DNA of 64,000 bases, taken from assembly GCF_900496995.4 (NCBI RefSeq), contig NC_044019.1, positions 2,542,001 through 2,606,000 of the forward strand, read 5' to 3'. The translations under genes and the position numbers were made by a program. The notes beneath the pieces were generated by a model. It was not told the DNA's origin. It saw only the letters and a program-made list of their open reading frames with translations, and searched no databases. Origin of the DNA: Aquila chrysaetos chrysaetos. Its lineage: Eukaryota > Chordata > Aves > Accipitriformes > Accipitridae. This document shows positions 23,874-36,588 of the stretch, in pieces. Positions within the stretch are counted from its first letter, which is position 1. Each line of letters starts with the position of its first letter.

Positions 23874-26800
23874 GTAAGTTGATCGCGGCGGTCGGAGCCG
23901 CGCTGGCTGGGGCGGGGGGGGGAGTGGGGTGGGCGGCGGGGCGGCTGCGGTCCGGCCCGGTGACGGGGGAGCGGGCCCCGGTGGCGGTGGCTGCCCGCCC
24001 GGCCTCGGGGTATCCCCGCTTTGTGAGGCGGGAGGAGGGGGAGGCGGCGGGGGGGGGGGGGCAGCCCGGGGGCTCCGGGTGGGCGGCGGCGGCGGTTGGA
24101 GCCCGGGGCTGAGCCCCCGGGGCGGCGGGGGCGGCAGGGGGCACCGCGCCTAGCGGGGGCGGGGGGGCTGTGCCTCCATGGGGCCGGTAACCGGCGGGGG
24201 GGGGCACAAAATGGCAGCGACTTCCCTCCCCCCCTCACCGGGGCTGCCGCCGAGCCGGGGGGGGGGGGGGGTCTCCCCCGGATGCCCTTGGCGGGGGCTG
24301 CCCGGCCGGCTGGGAGCTGGCCTGGGGGCACCGGTTGGAAACGGGGCTCTTGGAAAGGGGGGGAGGGACACGACAACGGAACCCCCATCACCCCCAAACC
24401 GCCAGCCAAACTCCTGACAAGTATAAGCAGCCCTTTGTTTTCCTTTTTATTTGTAAATAAGCACTGAAGGTCATCGGAGCCCCGCAGCCCAGCGGTGACA
24501 GGCGCAGGAGTGGGGTGAGAGTGCGTCTTAGCTTAGAAGTTTTTCCAGCGTAAAGGGCTTTCTCGGCTCTGCCGGTGACACCCCGAACTCCGGCTGGGCT
24601 GGGCTCTTGCACGGCTCTTGCCGTCAGAGCCGTGCTGCAGCTAAAGTTGCTGGAGCTAGGCCTTCCTTCGCTAGCACGAGTGACCTTGAAATACCACGGC
24701 TCTGAGTTTCGAGAATGAAGGACAAAGTTTGTTTGCGGCACTTTGCGCTGGGAAAAGAAAGAATCAAAGTGGGAAAATGAAGCTGCTCCCGATGGCCGAG
24801 GTCATCAAGGACACAGAGAATAGTTTGTAGATTAGAATTAAAGTTAGTTTTCAGCGAGGAGTCAAATCACATTGCAGACATTCCTTCTCCGCTCCTACTG
24901 AGAGATGCTAAATGTTGCTATTACCGTCCTTGCCTTCCCGGGGGTGAAGTGGGTGACACGGCTCAAGTGTTCTCAGTCCTGCTCTTAGCCTTTTTTTTTT
25001 CCTGATTGCTAATTGTTGGCCTTAAAAGTATACTGTTTTGAAAATTAGAGGTAATTACATTGTGTGACTTATTTTTATAGGGATGTTAGAAAAGTGGGCC
25101 CTGGCACATGAGCCTGATCTGCACGTCGGCGTCAGCTGCTAACAAAGGACTGCGTCTTGGGGTTGAACTTCAACCTGAATGGTCTTTGAATTGTTACAGC
25201 CTTCAAGTATTATTTTGGGTATTTTAATTTAAATTAAGACTGGTGAATAGCATCACCTTGTCTCAGGCAAAGCTTATTCAACTTTCTGTGGCGTCTGGCA
25301 TGTCATACTAGTTTCAATCCAAGAAAGGGGCAGAATGAGAAACGTCACCATAAGTCATCTATTAATAATGGTGGCTGCTCTGGCATGTTAGTGGAATAGC
25401 AGTAACTTCTGTAGCGGGCTGTTGGCCACAGTCGGGGGATTGACTGTGAGTGTGAAGGTCATTGTTAGCATCTTTAAGCAGGAATGAGACATTTCAAGTT
25501 TTTTGCCTTGAAATTAGGATATATTCAGCTGCTACATGCTTTTAAGGGGTGGCAGAATGCGAGGGAATCTGCAGCTACTGTAAGATGAAATAAGAAATCC
25601 TGCAGAAGTCTTCGTTACACCCAGTGTTTATCATATTTCATTGCTTAAGCTTGCAAGAGGTTGTAGCTGTGTAAGGGATAGGTGCTGCTTGATCTTTCTA
25701 GGTCAAGAGCAGCAGGAAAAACCTAAAGCTTTTGGTAGCACTTTAAAGGGATTTATTCACAAATTACACCAGTTCCCAACTTCTTGTTGCAGCACCGTAA
25801 GGGAAAGGAAGGTCCTTGGATCTGACTTCATGCCGCTCAGTGAAGTTAGCTGTGTGTCCCCTCTGCACCAAAGGTCCCCTGGGCTTTCCTGGTAGTTTTA
25901 CCTGCTAGAAATGCAGGCTCAGAAAACAAGCTCGCCTTTTTGTTTGAGGGACTTTTCAATGCTTGTTTTTTGTACTAACTTAACTGGCAGCGCAAGAAGT
26001 GAAAGTGTAAAGGACAAGTTTATTGTGGGAAATTGCTGTCCCTGGGTTGAGCACCTCGGTGGCTCGGGGGAGGAGGAAGAGGATGCCTGTGTGCCTTGCT
26101 GTCAGGGTGGTGGATGCCTGCAGCAGGTCACCTTTCAAGACAGTGTATTTGGGTTTGGTTGTTTTTTTGTTTTGTTTTGTTTTTTTAATCGGACTAGTAT
26201 TTTGCATTTATGTAATGTAGCGTGACATCTGTATTTTAACAGTGTTGGCACATGAAACGGTTTCTTAATTTCAGGGCTTAGCGATCTGCCCATGTTGTAA
26301 GTGAATTAAATTTATATGGTTGCTAACTTAAACTCTTTAATTATTATGTTTTGATAAAGAAGACAGTTTACCTTATGTTTCAGAGAGTCAAAAAATGTAG
26401 CAGCTGTTACAAGGGGCACTGACAACAAGATCAAACTTCAGGATACCTGCCAAAGCTTCCCAGGAGTTACAGGAAGTTTTTTTTGGTTTGTTCTCAAAAA
26501 CTTTAAGATTTTCTACGTGCTGAGATCTCGTTGGGGGGATTTTCTTCCCTTGTCTGCTTATAACTTGCTCTGCTATTTGGTCACTTCCTGATAAATCAAA
26601 ACAGGTCACTTTCAGTTGTCTCTTTTAATTCAGTGAAGGTGACCCAGAAGGGTATGGATTTGCATGTTTATTATACAGGATCTTTTTTTTTTTTAAATTA
26701 AAAAAAAAAAATTAAAAAAAATAGAGAAAGGCCTGATTGAGCAGCACAGGTTGTACTTCATTTAAGTAAGATCTGCTGATCTCAGGAGGCAAAAAGCTCA

Positions 26801-29086
26801 TGGTTGTTTCTATGAAAGTAATTATTTTTAACTTTTGCAAGATTCCATTTGATAATTTAAGTTATAAAAGTGAATAAAGAAAGTAATAGGAACACTGATT
26901 ATTAGAATAATCCCTATAGAAAAATAACCCTGCAGGCCCTGAAAAGCAGTACATTTATTTGACTTTTCTACACAGAATAACAAGGTTTGCAGAAGACGTG
27001 CCCAGTTACAGACTGGTATGGTCTTTCACTCTGCTTTAAAACCGTCACAAGTTCTTGTGAATAACTCATTTTGTCATTCACATTTTTCTAGGTTGTATCT
27101 GCTGCTGTCCTGCTGTGGTTTGAATTGTTCTTTCTGCCTTCCCCTCTTCCTTCTCTAGCAGCACAGTGCTGGTTGAGCCTAAAAGTGCAGCAGAAGAGGA
27201 AAGAAACACTCAACACCTAAGGCTGCATTAAAATTAAAGCATAACTTTGCCCTAAATGTGCTGCAGCATCTGTGTGTCAGCACAGGATCGTATGACGGCT
27301 GTCTGCTCCAGCTGCTGTGTGGGTCCTGGTGTAACCAGCAGGTTAATAGCGAGAACGCAATTTAGCATTTTCAGCCAGTTAAATTGTGTGGCTGTTAGAA
27401 GGATCAGAAAACGTGAGGGCACTCATAGGACTTTTTATATATAAACTCTTAATTTAATGCAGAATTATTTATAAATAATTCAAAAATATCAACTAACATA
27501 AAAAAAAAAAAAAATAATCGCCAAGCTGAATGTCTGTTTAATCCATGCTGTCTTAACAGGCATTTTGCTTGTGCTTGTATTCCAGAGCAGTAAACGTGTA
27601 TGTTGCATGATCAGAACTTCTGCTGCCTAAAATACAAAATAAGAGAAGTGGGCAAACCAACCCAAATGCTGATCAGACTCCTCTTGCAATATCTCTCTTG
27701 CTTTTGTGAGCTGTTGAGGACAGCAGTCTGAGGTGGTCTCTGTGATGGGTGCCTGGGTGTTGATAGAGGCCAAGCAGATACCACCAAAGCTGAAAACTCT
27801 AATTGGATTTGGAAATATTTGAAGCACTTTCTGAATAAATTGAGCCTATCACTTGGTTAACGCTGCTGGTGCCAAAATAGTGCCTATGGTCCTGAAAATT
27901 TTTTTTTCAGGTTTCAGCTGTGACTTATTAATATACCATATGCTGTGTTTATTGTACACATTCAGGGTATGTGACAAGTACTTTTGTTTTGTGAGTGCTT
28001 GATGTCACTACAGTTGTGAAATTTCATTCACATATGGTACAAGTCTGGGTGAGATACCTCCCGCCTCTGAGAGCAAGGCACTGCCTGAATGTTTCTCACT
28101 AGATTTTTTTTTTTTTTCTTATAAAAGTGCAAGCACACAACTATTCAAGACTGAGACCATGTAATTTTGTGAAGGTGAGTTCTCACTCTTTCTTGTTATC
28201 CTCATTAAGGCTACTACTGTTAAAGGGAAGTGAATAAAATACATGTACAGCAGGACTGGGAAGTGTGTTGTGAGGTGTGTAGCTTGTAATTTCTTTTAAA
28301 TTTATAAAGCTGCAATACATAGCATCAATTTTATGCTAAGCTGGTCGAGATTAAAGTTTATAAGGTGAGGTACACGATACGCAGTATTGTTTCGGTGTGT
28401 GCCAACTGTTTTATCCTGTGAAGTAGACTTGACTAACTTGAATACACTTTACTTAAAAGAGCTTTTCCATTTCTGCTGTGTGTTTAATTTAGGACCTGGA
28501 GAGGCAGCACAATTCATCTTAGACAATTGTTGTTATTTGTCTGGGAATTTTCTTCCTCTACTTCTTACTCTGTGTGCTTGCCTGCCAAAATTGCACTGCA
28601 AAGAGCCACTATTTAATAATGTTTAACTGTTGAAACACCAAATATCAAGTGTGACCCATGTGCTCCTTCATTCAAAGAAGGAAGGAAAGTAAAATAACCA
28701 GTACAAACAGCAGTTCAGATTATTTTGTTTGCTTTACCTTTTTAGAAAAAACTAGTCCTGTGCTATTTTTTGTGCTGTTCTAATATTTGCAGCCTCATTT
28801 TTGACTTGGTGCTGCACTGTGGGAAGGTCACTTCTCGATTCTGCAGCATGGTTTCTGGTGCTATGCTGTGCTTCTGGTGGGTTCCTGATACCAGCCTTTA
28901 GTGTATTTGTGTGCACTCCCAAAACCCTGCCCAGCGTTAAATATAGTCTGTGTGTATCTTCAGTCTTTCTGTGCACGAATTAATGTGGGCTGCTGCTGTA
29001 CTGTGGACTTTTAGCAGTGCTGTTAGGTACTTAGTGCATTGCGAATAGAAACTCAATGCTTCTGTAAAAGCAGGCACTATTCCTGA

Positions 29087-29109
29087 TTTTTTTTTTTTTT
29101 TTTTTTTTT
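29087..29109. repeat. T23 homopolymer
   Basis: An uninterrupted run of 23 T in NFYC intron 1, followed by CCCCTGAAGG. No adjacent retrotransposon body was recognised. Confidence 0.9.
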
Positions 29110-30044
29110 CCCCTGAAGGAGTAAAGCCAACTGACAATCGCCTGCTCAAGACTGCAGCGTACCATTGTCTTGCACTAGCAATTGCCTCTAACTGCTAGGT
29201 CACGCTGTCTTCTGTATTAAGGTATAAAACTCAACACAGTTTCTCTGGGCACTTGTGTGCATGTTCAGTAAAATGCCTTTGCCGTGCATTGCCTGTGCGG
29301 TAGGATATTCTCTTCCCCTGTGCAGCTGAAGCAGCTTTGGAGACTCGGTTCTCGTTCTTGCTGAGCGTGTAGCACATGCCTTCCTGCGAGGCCGTTCCCA
29401 GCTCAGTGCCCAGTGAAAGGTACTGGCTTGCTTGCAGTTTGATGCAGCTCTCTGCAAGACCAGGGCTGTAACTTCATAACAAACTCAGCATCAGGAAGGT
29501 TATCTGGCCGATTTCTGCTTTGCATGAATGAAGTTGGGGTGGTTACTCTGGCCCTGCCACCTCCTCTCCAGAGGAGCCGGGATCAGCTCTGCTGCTTGCG
29601 CTCTCGCCCTGTTGAGTGGGTAGTGGAGAGGCAGCTCTTGCCCCAGTGTGCCGAAACCCAGCTGCCAAGTGTCTGGGGATGGGAGAAGGGAGGAGCAGAA
29701 TTCCTGCTGTAGGTACTGGGGTGGAGAGGGGGAGAGTAGGAGGCATGCCTGTGTGTGATCCAGCAAAACATCGATTGCAATGCTCTTAGCAGCAGATCAG
29801 CAGTGGGAGTGGTACAAAGCAGATTTGGCCCTGCTAGCTGCTGAAACCAAACTTTGCTGGTTTAATGAGCTGTCTGTGTTATTGGAAGCGGTAATCCAGA
29901 TCCCTCTCTCTGACTTTGTAACTGATTTGGGCTTAAATCAAATGCTGTGCCTCGCGTGAATGAAAACAGAAGTAATGCACTAGAGGTATTAGGGAGCTAA
30001 TGTTCAGACAGTGCATTGAAGAGAGAATAATCTACTGCTAAATA

Positions 30045-30225
30045 TTCATAGAAAAAAGGGCTAGAAGGCACCTGGAGAGGTCATCTTGTTTATTATTTTC
30101 TGCCCTAAGGCAAGATCAACTCAAACACCATTTTGCAACCTTCTCTTAAAAACCTTTAGCAATAAGTACTCTGTCCTCCGCAGGTAATTTAGTGCAGCAT
30201 TTAACTAGCCTGACTTACATTCCAT
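30045..30225 (-). mobile_element. Degraded CR1-type LINE 3' fragment
   Basis: Read on the plus strand, the order of words TTCATAGAA, GGGCTAGAAGGCACCTGGAG, AGGTCATC, CTGCCCTAAGGCAAGATCAA, TTAAAAACCT and GGTAATTTAGTGCAGCATTT follows the reverse complement of the 3' region of ancient CR1 elements, the dominant LINE of birds and reptiles. The sense orientation is therefore minus. It is strongly diverged and 5'-truncated, with no ORF. Recognised by pattern memory only. Confidence 0.65.
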
Positions 30226-33200
30226 TTTAATTTTATCAAACAAGAGAAATCTGCAAATACGCACCTTATCCAACAGCCTAGAATGATTCTCCCAGCAGCT
30301 GAAATCAACCGCTTACAGTACCAGCTATATGCTTAGAGGGTTGTGTGTATGTAATACCACAAGAGGGGATGGATAAAACTGAGGAATTGCAAAAGTTTCT
30401 TATAATAGTACATTGCAAGGAAGCACTTGTGTTTTGAATTATGTTGGTTTTACTGAAAGCCTCTTGAAATTGTTTTGAAAAAGTTGAAAGGTTACGTTTT
30501 CATCAAGAGCAGAACTTTAGACTTCCCTAAGTTTGTGATCATCACCTTTTTCTGTTACCTGAAAGGCTGCGTTAGATTTTATAGCACTGTTTTCTAGAAA
30601 TGGAAGAGAGTTCCCATATATTTTGGATAAATAAATCTAGTGTTAAAGTCTAAGATTTCTGATTTTGGCCTATGGTTTAGCTATAACTTTATTCATAATT
30701 TGTGGCCTGTACATCATGATATTAGTTTTTATGCTTTAATAAGAACAGCATCATTACTGCTGTGATGTGCTGTATATGTAATGCTATGGATTATATAGTC
30801 AATTATGTTTCATCTTTAAAGTGTTCCTGCTTCCTTTTTATTATGATGTGGAGGATTGGGCTTTGTTAAAAGCTGATCTTGTGTCCAAAAAACCATTGTA
30901 TAAATCTCTCTAAATGCGGTGTTCCCCCTCCTCCCCCTGGCGCTTGTTCGGGTAAGGTTTTATAGGAAAGCCTTTTCTGTGCAGTCTTGTTGACATACCA
31001 AAACTGGAAATGACTCTCAACTGGATGCATACATTGAAGCGGCTCCTTTAGGAAGGCGTTTGGCACATGTAGCAATGGCAGCACACGCCAGCCTGGCTCT
31101 CTCCAAGCCCCATTCCCAGGGCGCGTGTTCACTGATTTTTCTCATGGAATTGTTCAGAACATCAAGAGCCGAAAGCACGTGTGTCGTAACCCCAGATCCT
31201 TGCATGCTACAGCTTGTGTCTTTCCTTTTGCTTTGGCAGGGTCTGGCACAAATCTTAGTGGTTCTTCCCCCTGCCATAGTGCTTTGTGCCATGCTGTGGC
31301 AACATCTTATTTAGACCTCTCTAGCAAGATTTCAAAATTGGCTTGTTCAGCTCTTGCCACTGGTGGCAGCTACCAATCCTTCATCAGGTCAGAAATGTGC
31401 CATGGAGACAGGGTTTGTGTACGGTTTTGATGGGACTTGTAATTGCAGTGCCTCATTTTGTGCCTAGGAAACCTTCTGTAGAGGATGATACACTAGTTGT
31501 GTGCTCATCTAAGATTGTGTTCCCGGTAGCCATGTGGAGACCTTCTTCACATGCTCTCTGTTGTTGCTGTGTCAGAAGTCAGGTGAGTTCCCTCGGCAAG
31601 TCTGAATAGCTCTTACCGCTTTCCCAATCAAATCTAGAGCTGCAATGAGCAGGAGGTGCAGAAAACGGATACGACGCAAAGTCCATGGCACTGGTTTGGA
31701 AAAAATACCTGTCCGCTTGCAGTGCCAATGCAACTGCCAACCCGACTCAAGTTTCTGAATTGCATTACTGGTTTTAAAATTTTGCATAATTGAGTGGACA
31801 AGACCTGAATATTGAGGTACAAGAAGAAACCATCAATCTCAAACACAGTGAAGAACTGTTTTTACACCACCACTGCCACCCCCCGAAGCAAGTAAAAGTA
31901 ATTCTTGGCTGTGGTTCTGGCACCTTTGTGTTTCTAGCCATGCTATGCACTTGTGCTGCTTGGCCTCCATCTAGTGAACATGTAGTTTGGAACTGTAATG
32001 GAAATAACTTTGATCTTATTTCATGAAAGGAGGCTCAGCTGAAATTACCAATGTTGACTTGAGTAGATCTTGAAGCAGAGAAAATGTACAATGAATTGAG
32101 GCATGATGTCTCTGTGGAAGCAGTTTTAGACCATTAACATGACTTCTCAAGGGTTTGTTTTAAAATAAGGTAGCATAGGGCATAATGTCATGGAAAACAA
32201 GTGCTGTCGATCTGCAGCAGATGCAAGCTTTCAGTATGCCTTCAACCATTGCTGCCAAGACCAAAGATTGCTGTCGTAGTCCACTTCAAACTTTGTGTAT
32301 ATTCTGCATTTCATATTCCGATACTGCAGATTGCTCTAATTGAAGTAATGAGAGCAGCATCTCTCAAAGGGTGCTGGTATGTGGCTTTCTCGCGAACATC
32401 GAAGACTCCTCCTTTGCTCACATTTAAAGAAATGTGTTACTAAATTCATATAAAACTGTATTTATTCTTCTTGTGAAACTAGTTCTTGGTTGCTAGATTG
32501 TTCCTTCTGATTCTGGCAGGATCAGGTGTCTGGCGCTTATTGCTACACAGAGCTCATTCTTTAGATATGCAAGTGTGGCTCTGCACATTTTACTTTTAAA
32601 TCAAGGGACAGGCTCCCAAAACAGAACGCTACAGTTTTGAGAGTTAGTGCATCAGACTGGAAGTATCACAGAATGCTGGGATTAGTGTTTATTCTAACTA
32701 CTCACTTTTCAGCTCTATGGATCTATTTTTAATTCTTCAGACTTCCAGGGTTTTTGCTAGGTGCTGTGGTGTTGGTTTTTATTCTTTGCTGGTAAAGATG
32801 GTATATTAAAAAAAAAAAAAGGAACTGCACTGTATGTTTTCTCCTTTTCTGTAACACTACTTCCTAATAATTAACTCGTGAGTTTTCTGGGATAGCAGAT
32901 GTTGTAAAACCAACAGCATCTTAAGAAGAGTTGTGGCGGGGGGTGGTTTCGGGGACTGGGGGCCTTCTAAACACTGTCGATGTGGAGGTGGTAAATCTGT
33001 ATTTGTATAGCGGTAGAGTCTGGTAGGGGGGATTTGTTTCTGCAGTGGCAGTTTTCAGAAATATTTGTGCGTTATCCTTACTTGTAGCTATAATCTAAGG
33101 ATGTTGAGGCAAAACATTTGCCTGAGCTTCTAATTTCTTTTTAGCCTCCCATCTTCAGATTTAGCTGTCTTTTTAAGATGCTTGGGTGGAATATGCTTCT

Positions 33201-36200
33201 TCTGCCATGTAATACAACACTGTGTAAAACAGGCTCTTTCTCATAACGCAAGTCATGGGAATGTGACTGTGCTATATGCAAAGAACCTGACATTTCTGAT
33301 ACCACCAGGGTCTGTGGTACTTGATGATGTTGCTGAGTTATTGCCTCCTTCATCGAGAGCCTCGAGGCTTTTCAGTACTTCCCTCTGGCATTCGCCGTTT
33401 GCATATCCCTTCAGATATTTGGATAAATTTCATTTAGATCTGCTCTCCACCCAGCTGATTTTGTTTGGTTGACTTCTTAGTCAAGGCCAGCTTGGGAGTA
33501 ACTTAAAAGTAGGCACGTCAGAAGCTGTGACATGACCCTTGCTGGCTGGGGAGGTTGTCCTCCAGTTCCCATTCCCAAGCTCACTTGGCGAGCAGCACCG
33601 GTGATGCCTGGGAACGTCCTGTGGCTGGCAGCTGCTGCTCTGCTGGGTCTGGTGGGCTGTTCCCGGCCGTTGGTTTTCCAGCTGAAGAGCTCTGGGTACC
33701 TGCTCCGGGTGGAACTGCAAGATCAGAGATCTTGTTTTTATTTGTGGTTATACTGCAGCTTGCGTTTTCAATAGCAGGTTCTTGCTCAAGCGTGCAGATT
33801 GTAGGCATCCAAGGTGAGACAGCTTCATTTGACTGCTTCCCCCTTCCCATGGCATTAAAGAGAGAGCACAAACTAGCATCTATTTAAAAAAAAAAAAAAA
33901 AGCAACAACAACAAAAAAAGAACCACAGACACTAGAGGTGTCTTCATGCTTGCTTTGTGCTCCTCTGAAGTGAAGCTCTTAAGTGTTTGTCAGCTGCCAC
34001 AGGATTTTGTAAATCTAATGTTTGTCAAAGGTGTTGTGCTCCAGTGAGCAGAAAAGCTCTAATTGCGAAGTGTTGATGTTGTAGTTCTTGAGATGTGCTT
34101 GCTAACCTGCTCTGTAATCACCTCCAGGCATTTTGTGTATAGGCCTCAGCTTTTTGGCCTTCAGTTTCTTTTTCCCTTAGTCTGGAAACAAAATGTTGGC
34201 CTTCATGGAGCATATTCCAGGCTGTGTGGACTGGGTTGGCTGTTGTAAAGCAGGTATATCCCAGTCTCCCCTGTTCTTACACCCTTATTTCTTGTTCTGT
34301 GTGGTTGGGGGGGGGGTGGTGGTGGTATTCGTTTGCTTGCTTCTATCTAATTCAGTAATGTGTTCATGTTGTTGAGTTAGTGTCTTTTGTGTGTGCATGA
34401 ACCTCTTCATCTAGATTCTTCTGCAAGAGCATCTCTGCATAGCCTGGTTTTTAGGTTGCAAGCTCCTGGGACTCGGGCAGGTAGTTTAGCTAATCCAAGG
34501 TCAGAGTAGTGCTCCTGTCTGCTTTGATGCAGCATCAGGCACACCAGTGAGGTGATGGTGTTAAGTAAGTGTTGTGCGGAGCAGAAGGGTGTCAAGCTTG
34601 CAAGGTACTTGCCCAGCTTCTGTATGGAGACACAGCGTTGCTGGAATCGGCAAGTTCTCTCTGGCGGCGGTTACACTTTGTGGCAACCAGGTGACGCGGG
34701 AGATGGACTTTAACTTCTATTACTCAGCAACGAGATGGTGTCAGAGTAGCCAGTTTACTCTTGAAACTTCTGAGAGACCGTACCCTGCGTTATGTGAGCG
34801 CAATGAGGGGAGCGTGGGGATCCTCGGAGCACCTCTCGCCTTCTGCATGAGGTTGTGGAGGAAGTCTTTAGAGGAGGAAGGATGAGGTGTAATGAAGCTC
34901 TAAAATTTCCCTGCAAACTGCATATCAAAAAAGACAGAACGGGTTTAGGCACTGATACTGTGAAATCAGAGGAACTGCCTCCCTTTTAGCTTTGGTGGGC
35001 TTATCTTCTGTTGTATGCTTTGGTATTTTTTTTTTTGTTGGCGATAATCCTGATATGAGGCATTCTTAAAAGAAGAGAACACAGCTTTCACTTGGGTGAA
35101 GGAACTTACCTAATTGCACAGGAATGGTCTCATTAGTAAAGTTTGTCTCGCAGAGCCAATGCTGTAGGTTTGCATGACATTTTTTTCTCTTTTCCTCCCA
35201 GTCCTCCTCTAATGCTTGCTTATGTATCTATATTTTAATGGGAAGAAATTACTGTAGTAATGTTCTGAGCAGTTTTAACCTGCTTAGGCTTTTATTTTGG
35301 AGTTTATAGTGATTTCATTCTGTAAGTTTTTCAGAAAATCAGCCTATTGGTGATTCTTGTTTCTACCCTTACTCAATTTCTTACCGATTATCCTAAACAG
35401 TCACTTAAAGTAGCAATTGTCCTTTGGGTTGAGCATCAGGCTGTTCATTTTGCATTCTGAAATCAGTCCTGTGTTTACCTTGAAGATAGGAATATTTTTT
35501 TTTTTTTATTCATCAACAGGACTTTTTAAATTATAGATGAGTGGAGTAAACCATTTCTAGCTCTTCCTGAAATCTGGATGCAGAGGCATATATTTAATGC
35601 AAGAAAGTTGCTTTTGTATGCAGTAGGGGGTAAAGTGGTGGTGATGGAATTTTCTTCCTCTTCGCTCCATTAGCTTTCTTCTTCTTTTTTTTTTTTTAAC
35701 CTGTTGTTTCTTAGCGTTATGTAGAGCATTATATTCCAGTACAGCATTTAAGTGGGCTGAATGCAAGTAATTGGTATTTTTAAATAAAGCCTTGAAAAGT
35801 GGTTTGGCTTGTCTTGAAGATGAATTGCATCTCTGGTTGCAGAAAAGACCCCGTCTAGTGTTAGTGTTGAAATATTGCCAGTGCAGAGCAGATTTTGAGG
35901 ACTAGCGTTTATGTATGTGCCTAAACTATTTTTTGTCTACGTTTGACAATGCGGATCAAGGGCGGGGGGGAGAATCAAATGCCAATTTAACACTCATTAG
36001 AATATTTCTCTCTGTATTTTCTTATAAATACTTGAAATACCTTAGTTTGTAGGCGGATAGTATTATAATGCAAATAGTTGTGAAGAGTCATCAAGTAACT
36101 TGTCAGTCACTTATTTCCATAGGTTCCTTACCTGGAGTTCTTCCTGTCTCAAACTCTTGCTTTGAGACTGGAAATACGATCTTCTGACCTCCTCTTCATC

Positions 36201-36543
36201 ATCCCCTGTCAAAATCCCCTTCGGCTCTTCCCACGCCTCCTGTGTCCCCTTCTCAGGTTGATGAAAGAAAAATACAACTGTTCAGAGTCTGCCTTGGAAA
36301 GTGTAGGCTGCAGGAGGTAACAAACTAATTGTCTGACATTCATCTCTTTGATCTGTTAATAAGAGTTTATGGATTGTTGTTGCTTTGGAATAGTTGATTT
36401 TGAAAGTACTGGCAATCGGCCGCTGCCTCCCATCGGTATTTTGGTGTGTTGTACGTTGTTACTGTGCTTCCCTTTGGCTTGCGGAAGGACTGAAATAAAC
36501 CTCTACATGGCGGATCAAAAGCAAACGGGGATTGTGCCTGTCT

Positions 36544-36588
36544 GCGGCTGCGTGGTGCTTAGTTGCTGGCTGGGGTTAAACCACGACA
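36544..36588 (-). mobile_element. Terminal fragment resembling an avian ERV LTR
   Basis: Read on the minus strand, the segment starts TGTCGTGGTTTAACCCCAGC and continues through an AGCACCACGCAGCCGC word. This resembles the 5' end of a widespread avian endogenous-retrovirus LTR, including the TG terminus. The rest of an LTR is not recognisable beyond this 45-bp piece, so it is a truncated relic without coding capacity. Confidence 0.45.

Larger units (their letters stand above)
22690..24380 (+). promoter_or_regulatory. NFYC: CpG island 2, candidate main NFYC promoter
   Basis: A strong CpG island about 14 kb upstream of the NFYC start codon. It holds four forward CCAAT boxes (23382-23386, 23449-23453, 23613-23617, 23656-23660), an ETS/GABP-like ACAGGAAGTG (23575-23584), several GGGCGGGG-type GC boxes, and a consensus donor GTAAGT at 23874. 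No TATA box is seen near the donor exon. The CCAAT boxes are sites for NF-Y, the complex that contains the NFYC product, so feedback is possible. The promoter role is inferred from composition and motifs. Confidence 0.6.

Noticed and set aside
29087-29109. T23 tract as the tail of a minus-strand processed pseudogene or retrogene
   Set aside because: No gene-like sequence is adjacent on the expected side, and birds have few processed retrocopies.
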